From positions 1 to 5,221 of the forward strand of contig JANTHA010000164.1 of the NCBI GenBank assembly GCA_024762625.1: a stretch of 5,221 bases of DNA, given 5' to 3'. This DNA comes from Thiotrichaceae bacterium. Lineage in GTDB: Bacteria > Pseudomonadota > Gammaproteobacteria > Thiotrichales > Thiotrichaceae. Under the pieces are notes generated by a model. It made no database searches and was not told the origin of the DNA. It was given only the letters and a program-made list of their open reading frames with translations. The translations under genes and the position numbers were made by a program. This document shows positions 1-5,221 of this stretch, piece by piece; position 1 is the stretch's first letter; every line of letters starts with the position of its first letter.

Positions 1-990
1 GGCTCCATTGTCAAGGTAAACCAGGATGGCGAGCTGGATCCAGCGACCTGGCCGAATACCGGTATTGGCCGCATCAATCCGGATGGCTCCAAAGGCTCCT
101 GTACCGCCTGTCATGCGCGTCACGAATTCTCGGTTGCCCAGGCGCGCGAACCTGATACCTGTGGTAAGTGTCATCTTGGGCCAGATCATCCTCAAAAAGA
201 GATTTATGAGGAATCCAAACATGGCATCCAGTTTGTGTCGCATAAGGACAAAATGAACCTGGATAATCCTAAATGGATTGCGGGTGAAGATTATTTCACT
301 GGACCCACCTGCGCTACCTGCCATATGAGCGCGACGCGCAACCAGCGGGTTACACATGATGTGGGAACCCGGATTTCCTGGAATAACAAGCCGCCTATCT
401 CGGTGCGCCCGGAAGTAGTGGACGCCAAAATGGGATTACCCGGCGCTGACCTGGGCTGGGAAGAGCGTCGTGAAAACATGCAGGACGTATGCTCAAGCTG
501 TCATAATGATGAGTATATCGAAAACTTCTACACCCAGTATGACGCGTTGATAACGCTCTATAACGATAAATTCGCCAAGCCGGGCATGGCGCTCGCGAAG
601 CTGGCAAAACCTTTGTTGCGACCCGCCAAATTCAGCAACAAGCTGGATTGGATCTGGTTTGAAATCTGGCATCATGAAGGACGTCGCGCACGGATGGGCA
701 CGGCGATGATGGGGCCTGATTATACCCATTGGCATGGCACTTATGAGGTTGCCCAGCATTTCTACATCAAGTTTATTCCTGAACTGGAGCATCTTGTAGA
801 AAAAGGCATGGCCTCCAAGGATCCCAAAAAGGTCCAGGCCGCCAAGGCGCTTCAAGCCAAGCTGGATGAGGTGCTCGATAGCGATAACCACAAATGGTAT
901 AACGACAAGCTGACTGACAAACAGAAAGCGACGCGAAAAGCGGCTATTGAGGAATCCAAGGCAAAATATGGTTTAGGCAAGAAAAAATAA
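1..990 (+). CDS. haoA: Hydroxylamine oxidoreductase, octaheme c-type cytochrome (5'-truncated by window edge)
   Basis: Reading frame 1 is open from the first base to the TAA at 988-990. It gives 329 residues of a protein that starts outside the window; the internal GTG at 235 is not the start. Four CxxCH haem c sites are visible: CTACH (100-114), CGKCH (160-174), CATCH (310-324) and CSSCH (490-504). They match the later half of an eight-haem HAO. Family signatures include the segment after CGKCH (PDHPQKEIYEESKHG), then THDVG.RISW, WIWFEIWHHEGRRARMG and GPDYTHWHG. The family oxidises hydroxylamine in the periplasm to NO or nitrite at a P460 haem cross-linked to a tyrosine of the neighbouring subunit. 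Tyr241 of the fragment (721-723, in GPDYTHWHG) is the likely cross-linking residue, which points to an oxidative HAO rather than the tyrosine-lacking reductive type. The P460 haem site itself would lie upstream of the window. The C terminus is lysine-rich with no membrane helix. A terminator follows, and no haoB is found next to it. Family assignment is firm; physiological direction is inferred. Confidence 0.93.
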   Translation, partial: GSIVKVNQDGELDPATWPNTGIGRINPDGSKGSCTACHARHEFSVAQAREPDTCGKCHLGPDHPQKEIYEESKHGIQFVSHKDKMNLDNPKWIAGEDYFTGPTCATCHMSATRNQRVTHDVGTRISWNNKPPISVRPEVVDAKMGLPGADLGWEERRENMQDVCSSCHNDEYIENFYTQYDALITLYNDKFAKPGMALAKLAKPLLRPAKFSNKLDWIWFEIWHHEGRRARMGTAMMGPDYTHWHGTYEVAQHFYIKFIPELEHLVEKGMASKDPKKVQAAKALQAKLDEVLDSDNHKWYNDKLTDKQKATRKAAIEESKAKYGLGKKK

Positions 991-1017
991 AAATGCCAAT
1001 TGCTAAACCTTAAAAAT

Positions 1018-1055
1018 AAAGCCCTCAGCCTGTAACCATCGGCGGGGGCTTTTTT
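1018..1055 (+). terminator. Rho-independent terminator after hao
   Basis: The arm at 1018-1026 (AAAGCCCTC) pairs with 1044-1052 (GGGGGCTTT). This gives a nine-pair stem with one T.G wobble around a 17-base loop, and a run of six T (1050-1055) follows. It lies 28 bases after the hao stop and before the napA leader. It should end most hao transcripts and separate hao from napAB, although read-through or attenuation is possible. Confidence 0.8.
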
Positions 1056-1063
1056 CATTCTTT

Positions 1064-1087
1064 TATAGTTCAGGCTGTGAACCTGAA
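1064..1087 (+). promoter_or_regulatory. Candidate napA promoter -10 box with overlapping inverted repeats
   Basis: TATAGT at 1064-1069 matches five of six bases of the sigma70 -10 consensus and lies about 40 bases before the napA start. No good -35 box is seen at the right distance, because that position falls in the terminator stem. Two overlapping inverted repeats follow: GTTCA-N5-TGAAC (1068-1082) and TTCAGG-N7-CCTGAA (1069-1087). The first, at the predicted transcription start, could be an operator; the second could be a leader hairpin. It does not match the FNR consensus (TTGAT-N4-ATCAA). This is a weak, unproven regulatory call. Confidence 0.3.
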
Positions 1088-1097
1088 AACTAACACC

Positions 1098-1103
1098 AGG
1101 AGG
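1098..1103 (+). promoter_or_regulatory. Shine-Dalgarno of napA, decides the start
   Basis: AGGAGG is a perfect anti-16S match. It lies seven bases before the ATG at 1111 and only four before the in-frame GTG at 1108. The spacing therefore favours ATG 1111, giving an N terminus MAISRRDF that resembles known NapA precursors. Confidence 0.8.
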
Positions 1104-1110
1104 TTTCGTG

Positions 1111-3660
1111 ATGGCGATTTCCAGACGAGATTTTATTAAAAACAATGCCATAGCCGCTGCGGCTACGGCGGCAGGCGTGAGCTTGCCTATGAGCATTGCT
1201 GAGGCGAAAGATTCAACAAATCAGGACGATGGCGTACGCTGGGATAAGGCGCCGTGCCGATTTTGCGGCACCGGCTGTAGCGTATTGGTCGGTTACAAGG
1301 ACGGTCGGGTAATCGGCACCCAGGGCGATCCTGATGCGCCGGTCAACAAGGGATTAAACTGTATCAAGGGTTATTTCCTGTCCAAGATTTTATACGGTAG
1401 CGATCGCCTTAAAACGCCCTTGTTGCGTAAAACCAATGGTAAATTTGACAAGAACGGCAAGTTCGAGCCGGTTTCATGGGATGAAGCGTTCGATATCATG
1501 GCGCAGAAATGGAAGGCCGCAATCAAGAAAGATATGCAGAAAAACAAGGGCAAGCCGGTTGACAAGATTACCTCAAGCGTCGGCATGTTCGGCTCCGGTC
1601 AATGGGCGGTCTGGGATGGTTACGCCGCATCAAAATTATATAAAGCCGGTTTCCGCTCGAATAATATCGACCCCAATGCGCGTCATTGCATGGCGTCAGC
1701 GGTGGGCGCTTTCATGCGCGCTTTCGGTATTGATGAACCGATGGGTTGTTATGATGATCTGGAGCACGCCGACGCCTTTGTGCTGTGGGGTTCCAATATG
1801 GCGGAAATGCACCCGATTTTGTGGTCGCGTCTTACCGATCGTCGTTTAAGCCATGAAGATGCTGAAGTGCATGTGCTCTCAACCTACGAGCATCGCAGTT
1901 TTGAACTGGCGGATAACGGCATGATTTTCGAACCGCAAACAGACACTGCAATCCTTAACTATATTGCGAATTACATCGTAAGCAATAAGCTATATAACAA
2001 GGATTTCATCGACAAACACGTTAATTTTAAAAAGACGCCAACCGATATCGGCTATGGTTTGCGTCCCACCGATCCGCGAGAAAAAGCGGCAAAAAATAGT
2101 GGTAAAGGCAAACTCTCAGGGATTAGCTTTGAAGAATACGCCAAGTCGCTGGAGCCATACACGCTGGAGTATGTTAGTCAGTTATCCGGAGTGCCCGCCA
2201 ACCGTTTGAAAAGGCTTGCCAAACTGTATGCTGATCCCAAAAAGAAAATTGTTTCCTACTGGACCATGGGCATGAACCAGCACACCCGCGGCGTCTGGAC
2301 TAACGGTTTGGTCTACAATGTCCATTTACTGATGGGAAAAATATCAGAGCCAGGCAATGGCCCGTTTTCATTAACCGGGCAACCTTCCGCCTGTGGCACG
2401 GCGCGTGAAGTAGGCACCTTTGCGCATCGTTTGCCCGCAGACTATGTGGTCAAGAAAAAACCGCATCGCGATCTTGCGGAAAAAATCTGGAACCTGCCTG
2501 AAGGAACGATTCCGGGCAAGGTTGGCTATCATGCGGTATTGCAAAGTCGCATGCTCAAGGATGGCAAACTGAACTGCTACTGGGTCATGTGCAATAACAA
2601 TATGCAGGCAGGCCCAAATACAAATGAAGAAACCTACCCGGGCTGGCGTAATCCAAAAAACTTCGTGGTTGTTTCTGACCCTTATCCAACTGTCTCGGCG
2701 CAGGCCGCCGACCTGATTTTACCGACCGCCATGTGGGTCGAAAAAGAAGGCGCTTTCGGTAATGCGGAGCGACGCACCCAGTTCTGGAGAGAACAGACCA
2801 GTGCGCCGGGCGACGCAAAATCCGATCTATGGCAACTGATGGAATTTTCCAAACGCTTCAAGGTTGAGGACGTCTGGCCTGCCGAGCTGATCGCCAAGGC
2901 GCCCAAACTGAAGGGAAAAACGCTTTACGAAGTACTGTACAGGAATGGTTCTACGGATAAATTCTCCAAACAAAAGGTAAGCGATGAAAAGGGCAATGTG
3001 TACACCAACCATGAATCGGATCATTTTGGTTTTTATGTGCAGAAAAGTCTGTTCGAGGAATATCGCCGTTTTCAGCATGAAGGACCCAAGAAAGGTCATG
3101 AGCTTGCGGAGTTTGACGCCTATCACAAGGCGCGCGGCATACGCTGGCCTGTTATCAATGGCAAGGAAACGCTGTGGCGTTATCGCGAGGGGTATGATCC
3201 CTATGTCAAAAAAGGCGAAGGCGTCAAATTCTATGGCAAGAAAGATGGCAGGGCGAATATTATCACTGCTCCTTATGAGCCGCCTCCCGAGGTTCCTGGC
3301 AAGGAATATCCATTCTGGATGGTTACCGGTCGGATTCTGGAACATTGGCATACCGGTTCGATGACGCGGCGCGTGCCGGAGCTTTATCGAGCGGTTCCCA
3401 CTGCAAGGCTTTACATGAATGTCACGGATGCGAGTAAAAAAGGCTTGCGCTCCGGGTCTGTCGTCAAGGTTAAAAGTCCGCGCGGTGAAATTACCGCGAT
3501 GATTGAAACCAGAGGCCGGAATAAGATGCCGCCTGGCGTGGTCTTTATTCCGTTTTTTGATGCAAGACGCCTGGTCAATAAACTGATCCTGGACGCGACG
3601 GATCCATTGTCCAAGGAAACCGATTACAAGAAATGTCCTGTTGATATTATCAAAGTGTAG
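1111..3660 (+). CDS. napA: Periplasmic nitrate reductase, catalytic subunit NapA
   Basis: NapA reduces nitrate to nitrite in the periplasm using a Mo-bis-molybdopterin-guanine-dinucleotide centre and one [4Fe-4S] cluster, with electrons from NapB. The product has 849 residues; E. coli NapA has 828. The N terminus has a Tat signal with SRRDFIK at residues 4-10, an Ala-rich hydrophobic stretch and a likely cut after AEA (30-32). The cluster cysteines are C49, C52, C56 and C84 (CRFCGTGC, then C in GLNCIKGYF). The molybdenum ligand is Cys193 in ARHCMASAV. Other family blocks are intact: [50 protein letters not shown] near the C terminus, and [12 protein letters not shown] see no frameshift or missing ligand. 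Relative to E. coli NapA as I recall it, there is a Lys-rich insertion of about ten residues near 141-152. ATG 1111 is chosen from the Shine-Dalgarno spacing; GTG 1108 would add one residue. napB follows 13 bases after the stop codon. No napD chaperone or napC/GH quinol dehydrogenase gene is visible nearby. Confidence 0.98.
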   Translation: MAISRRDFIKNNAIAAAATAAGVSLPMSIAEAKDSTNQDDGVRWDKAPCRFCGTGCSVLVGYKDGRVIGTQGDPDAPVNKGLNCIKGYFLSKILYGSDRLKTPLLRKTNGKFDKNGKFEPVSWDEAFDIMAQKWKAAIKKDMQKNKGKPVDKITSSVGMFGSGQWAVWDGYAASKLYKAGFRSNNIDPNARHCMASAVGAFMRAFGIDEPMGCYDDLEHADAFVLWGSNMAEMHPILWSRLTDRRLSHEDAEVHVLSTYEHRSFELADNGMIFEPQTDTAILNYIANYIVSNKLYNKDFIDKHVNFKKTPTDIGYGLRPTDPREKAAKNSGKGKLSGISFEEYAKSLEPYTLEYVSQLSGVPANRLKRLAKLYADPKKKIVSYWTMGMNQHTRGVWTNGLVYNVHLLMGKISEPGNGPFSLTGQPSACGTAREVGTFAHRLPADYVVKKKPHRDLAEKIWNLPEGTIPGKVGYHAVLQSRMLKDGKLNCYWVMCNNNMQAGPNTNEETYPGWRNPKNFVVVSDPYPTVSAQAADLILPTAMWVEKEGAFGNAERRTQFWREQTSAPGDAKSDLWQLMEFSKRFKVEDVWPAELIAKAPKLKGKTLYEVLYRNGSTDKFSKQKVSDEKGNVYTNHESDHFGFYVQKSLFEEYRRFQHEGPKKGHELAEFDAYHKARGIRWPVINGKETLWRYREGYDPYVKKGEGVKFYGKKDGRANIITAPYEPPPEVPGKEYPFWMVTGRILEHWHTGSMTRRVPELYRAVPTARLYMNVTDASKKGLRSGSVVKVKSPRGEITAMIETRGRNKMPPGVVFIPFFDARRLVNKLILDATDPLSKETDYKKCPVDIIKV

Positions 3661-3664
3661 GAGG
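3659..3664 (+). promoter_or_regulatory. Shine-Dalgarno of napB overlapping the napA stop codon
   Basis: AGGAGG shares its first two bases with the TAG stop of napA and lies nine bases before ATG 3674. This supports ATG 3674 over the upstream TTG at 3641, which lies inside napA. It also implies that napA and napB are translated from one message with coupled or closely linked initiation. Confidence 0.8.
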
Positions 3665-3673
3665 CTTGCTATT

Positions 3674-4207
3674 ATGTTGAATTATCTAAAAAAAACAGTC
3701 ATTTTGACCTGCGCCTTAGTCGTATCGGGATTATTTACCTATGCCCAGGCTTCTGATGAATCAATTCGTTCATTACGAGGAAAGCACGCCGTCAATGCGC
3801 CTTCCCAGAAACCGAGATCGGCCAGAGTGATTCTGCCGGATGAAGGCATTCTGCCGCGCGACATTCCGCATCAACCGCCGTTGATTCCTCATAAAACCGA
3901 TAAAACCAGAATCAGCCTCATGAAAAATCAGTGTCTGGGGTGTCATGGTAAACTGGAGTACAAGGAAGTAGGCGCAACCCCTATTGGTGAAAATCACTAC
4001 ATTAACCGCAAGGGTGAAAAGCTGGGTCACATCTCAACCCGTTATTATTTTTGCACCCAGTGCCATGCGCCTCAGGAAAATCTGCAACCTCTGGTAAAGA
4101 ATGAGTTTAAATCCATCGTAAAAGAGGAAGATAAGATTCACGTCAAGGAGAGCCGCAAAAAACTGATTGAGGAATTAAACAGTGATCTGCAAAAACAGTC
4201 AAATTAG
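3674..4207 (+). CDS. napB: Periplasmic nitrate reductase, dihaem cytochrome c subunit NapB
   Basis: NapB is the small electron-transfer subunit that passes electrons from a quinol dehydrogenase (NapC or NapGH) to the NapA cluster. The product has 177 residues with a Sec signal: KK at 6-7, a hydrophobic core and a likely cut after AQA (24-26). Two haem c sites are present, CLGCH at residues 87-91 (3932-3946) and CTQCH at 127-131 (4052-4066). The family blocks PPLIPH, NHYI and S.RYYFC.QCH are recognisable. His73 and His108 are the best candidates for the distal haem ligands, since this family is bis-histidine ligated. The protein is longer than the 149-residue E. coli protein, mainly through a charged Lys/Glu-rich C-terminal tail (about 142-177). 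It shares an operon with napA, with 13 bases between them. The TTG at 3641 in the same frame is rejected as a start because it lies within napA and lacks a suitable ribosome binding site. Confidence 0.96.
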   Translation: MLNYLKKTVILTCALVVSGLFTYAQASDESIRSLRGKHAVNAPSQKPRSARVILPDEGILPRDIPHQPPLIPHKTDKTRISLMKNQCLGCHGKLEYKEVGATPIGENHYINRKGEKLGHISTRYYFCTQCHAPQENLQPLVKNEFKSIVKEEDKIHVKESRKKLIEELNSDLQKQSN

Positions 4208-4217
4208 ACTAGCGCCA

Positions 4218-4254
4218 GACAAAAATTTATCCTCATGTTTGTCAAATTTTTTTT
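4218..4254 (+). terminator. AT-rich terminator-like hairpin just after napB
   Basis: GACAAA (4218-4223) pairs with TTTGTC (4238-4243); three A and a run of eight T (4247-4254) follow. An alternative eight-pair all-AT stem is also possible: AAAAATTT (4221-4228) with AAATTTTT (4244-4251). The stem is weak, but the T run and the position 10 bases after the napB stop suit a terminator, perhaps acting with the stronger hairpin downstream. Confidence 0.5.
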
Positions 4255-4267
4255 ATTGTCCGAGGTG

Positions 4268-4297
4268 GTGCGCCGGTTTAAACGCCGGTGCGCTTTT
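4268..4297 (+). terminator. GC-rich rho-independent terminator after napAB
   Basis: GTGCGCCGG (4268-4276) pairs with CCGGTGCGC (4285-4293) in a nine-pair stem with two G.T wobbles and an eight-base loop (TTTAAACG), followed by TTTT (4294-4297). It is the stronger of two consecutive hairpins between napB and the TPR gene. It implies that the TPR gene is mainly transcribed from its own promoter. Confidence 0.7.
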
Positions 4298-4323
4298 GAA
4301 TGATTACACTCATACGAGATAAA
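4296..4323 (+). promoter_or_regulatory. Weak candidate promoter of the TPR gene
   Basis: TTGAAT (4296-4301) and GATAAA (4318-4323) are separated by 16 bases. Each matches four of six bases of the sigma70 -35 and -10 consensus. The -35 overlaps the T run of the preceding terminator. Placement about 15 bases before the ATG would leave a very short leader, so this is tentative. Confidence 0.25.
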
Positions 4324-4337
4324 CGAGTTACACCATT

Positions 4338-4973
4338 ATGATTATGAAACAAATTACCAAGCGATTGAGTAAGAAACAGGGCTTGTTATTAATAATGAGC
4401 CTGATGATGACCGGTTTTACGAGTCATTTTGCGTTTGCGGAAACCCAGGCACAAACGGTAACAAGCGCCCATGCCCTGTCTGCGTCTTCTGATAAAAACC
4501 AGCCGCTCTGGTCAAAAGATCAACAGAAACAGGCGGAACTTGAAAAAACCTATAAACAGGCGATAGCGAATGATCCGGAAAACAAGAAAAATTATGCTTA
4601 TCTGGCGGGTCTCTATCTTTCCAGTAATAAATCCGGTAAGGCTATCGAAGCCTATCAGGAAGCCATAATGCATGATCCTGAAAACCCTAAACTGTTTGCC
4701 GCGCTGAGCATAGCCTATTTACACCAGTCAAAATTTGGCATGGCGAAGGCCATGGCGGATCAAGCCTTGAAAATTGATCCATCGCTGAAGTCGGTCAACA
4801 AGATTAATGAATATATTGTCGCCAAGGAAGCCGCTATTGAAGCCGCGTCAAAAATACCTGCAGGAGGAAAAATACCGGACATGTCGCGCTTTAAAAAGCC
4901 GTTGGGACATGGAGCCGCCATGCCCGCCGCCAGTGGTGAGAAACCCGCGGATAAGATTCACAATCCGCAATAA
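4338..4973 (+). CDS. Exported tetratricopeptide-repeat (TPR) protein of unknown function
   Basis: The product has 211 residues. A Sec signal is clear: basic residues at 4-13, a hydrophobic stretch at about 15-29, and a likely cut after AFA (32-34). A polar linker to about residue 60 follows. The repeat region has a half repeat at about 66-82 (ending NDPEN) and two full 34-residue TPR units at about 83-116 and 117-150, ending in the typical DPEN and DPSL turns. The tail (about 171-211) is rich in Pro, Gly, Ala and Lys and is probably disordered. There are no CxxCH sites, catalytic motifs or other membrane spans. TPR proteins bind other proteins; in cytochrome c biogenesis, related repeats (NrfG, CcmI/CcmH type) present apocytochromes for haem attachment. 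A similar assembly or scaffold role for the neighbouring HAO or Nap is possible but only inferred from context. No good Shine-Dalgarno is seen before ATG 4338 or the alternative ATG 4344, so the exact start is uncertain by two residues. Confidence 0.85.
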   Translation: MIMKQITKRLSKKQGLLLIMSLMMTGFTSHFAFAETQAQTVTSAHALSASSDKNQPLWSKDQQKQAELEKTYKQAIANDPENKKNYAYLAGLYLSSNKSGKAIEAYQEAIMHDPENPKLFAALSIAYLHQSKFGMAKAMADQALKIDPSLKSVNKINEYIVAKEAAIEAASKIPAGGKIPDMSRFKKPLGHGAAMPAASGEKPADKIHNPQ

Positions 4974-4995
4974 TGCGTTTTATGCAGGCTAGTCG

Positions 4996-5018
4996 ATTGT
5001 TCATAACGAATGTACAAT
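4996..5018 (+). promoter_or_regulatory. Imperfect inverted repeat upstream of the lipoprotein gene
   Basis: ATTGTTC (4996-5002) and GTACAAT (5012-5018) form an inverted repeat with six of seven positions complementary, separated by nine bases. It lies about 30 bases before the preferred lipoprotein start. The spacing suits a dimeric regulator site, but no family consensus is recognised and a chance match cannot be excluded. Confidence 0.2.
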
Positions 5019-5047
5019 TAGAAAATAATTTGTTAGCGATGGGAATC

Positions 5048-5221
5048 ATGTCGGTCTTAAGGAGAAGCACTAAAGCATGCTTGAGTATAAGTACGATGCT
5101 CTGTCTTGTGCTTTTGTCGTCATGTAGCGAGCACAGCGGCCACAACATCACTGAATTCACGGGTGATTACCGTTACAGTTCAGGCATAGGCGAGTTTTTT
5201 AATTGCAGCGACCATAAGCGC
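5048..5221 (+). CDS. Putative outer-envelope lipoprotein, N-terminal fragment (3'-truncated by window edge)
   Basis: The frame from ATG 5048 stays open to the last base, giving 58 residues. It begins MSVLRRSTK, continues with a hydrophobic stretch, and reaches a lipobox LSSC whose cysteine is residue 26 (5123-5125). This is a typical signal peptidase II signal, so the mature protein should be lipid-anchored. The serine after the cysteine favours outer-membrane sorting. The mature start contains TGDYRYSSGIGEFFNCSDHKR. The pattern of an aromatic G.Y.Y stretch followed by F..C resembles the opening of small NlpE/COG3650-like lipoproteins, but too little is present to assign a family. Start choice is uncertain: in-frame ATGs also occur at 4982, 5039 and 5096, and none has a good ribosome binding site. 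An AAGGAG at 5059-5064 lies inside the frame. ATG 5048 gives the best-shaped signal peptide. Confidence 0.65.
   Translation, partial: MSVLRRSTKACLSISTMLCLVLLSSCSEHSGHNITEFTGDYRYSSGIGEFFNCSDHKR

Noticed and set aside
26..256. Open frame of 76 codons in frame 2 near the window start
   Set aside because: It overlaps the strongly conserved HAO frame with its CxxCH haem sites, and has no recognisable domain or ribosome binding site.
493..891. 132-codon open frame on the - strand opposite hao
   Set aside because: It is antisense to conserved HAO sequence, has no Shine-Dalgarno or family resemblance, and is explained by the codon composition of hao.
852..1196. 114-codon - strand frame across the hao-napA gap
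   Set aside because: It runs through the terminator and the ends of two real genes, and its Leu/Ser/Phe-rich composition is typical of a shadow frame.
2827..3351. 174-codon - strand frame inside napA
   Set aside because: It lies opposite fully conserved NapA sequence, with no independent start signal or recognisable product.
3640..3655. FNR-like palindrome TTGATATTATCAA at the end of napA
   Set aside because: The half sites match but the spacer is three bases instead of four, and it lies within conserved NapA coding sequence just before napB. It is probably a coding coincidence.
4314..4327. Short direct repeat ACGAG before the TPR gene
   Set aside because: Two five-base copies in an intergenic stretch are expected by chance, and no related copies are seen elsewhere in the window.
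5059..5079. AAGGAG followed by ATG at 5077, suggesting a different start near the lipoprotein
   Set aside because: That ATG is in another frame that stops after 16 codons, and the 12-base spacing is long. The lipobox frame is the better coding candidate.

Overview
The window looks like part of a proteobacterial, probably gammaproteobacterial, chromosome of moderate G+C. It carries a compact set of exported nitrogen-redox proteins, all on the + strand. The NapA product is very close, along its whole length, to the enterobacterial-type periplasmic nitrate reductase as I remember it. The hydroxylamine oxidoreductase (HAO) fragment has the layout known from ammonia oxidisers and aerobic methanotrophs. 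A methanotroph of the Methylococcales or a sulfur-oxidising gammaproteobacterium would fit, but nothing here (no pmo, amo or sox gene) settles it.

Layout: (1) 1-990 is the 3' part of an octaheme hydroxylamine oxidoreductase gene, with four CxxCH haem sites in the visible fragment. (2) 991-1110 holds a strong rho-independent terminator, then a short leader with a -10-like box, overlapping inverted repeats and a perfect Shine-Dalgarno. (3) 1111-3660 is napA, the catalytic Mo-bisMGD/[4Fe-4S] subunit with a Tat signal. (4) 3674-4207 is napB, the dihaem electron-transfer subunit; its ribosome binding site overlaps the napA stop codon, so the two are one operon. (5) 4208-4337 holds two successive terminator-like hairpins and a weak promoter candidate. 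(6) 4338-4973 encodes an exported tetratricopeptide-repeat protein. (7) 5048-5221 is the start of a lipoprotein gene that runs off the end.

Working together (inference): HAO oxidises hydroxylamine in the periplasm, to NO or nitrite, and passes electrons to c-type cytochromes. NapAB reduces nitrate to nitrite in the same compartment, drawing electrons through NapB. The TPR protein is exported too and may act as an assembly or scaffold factor. The terminators divide the region into at least three transcription units, so this is a neighbourhood rather than one operon. Partners normally expected are absent from the visible part: no haoB, cytochrome c554 or cM552 gene follows hao, and no napD, napC, napG or napH flanks napAB. 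No RNA genes, mobile elements, CRISPR arrays or long repeats were seen, and no believable gene was found on the - strand.
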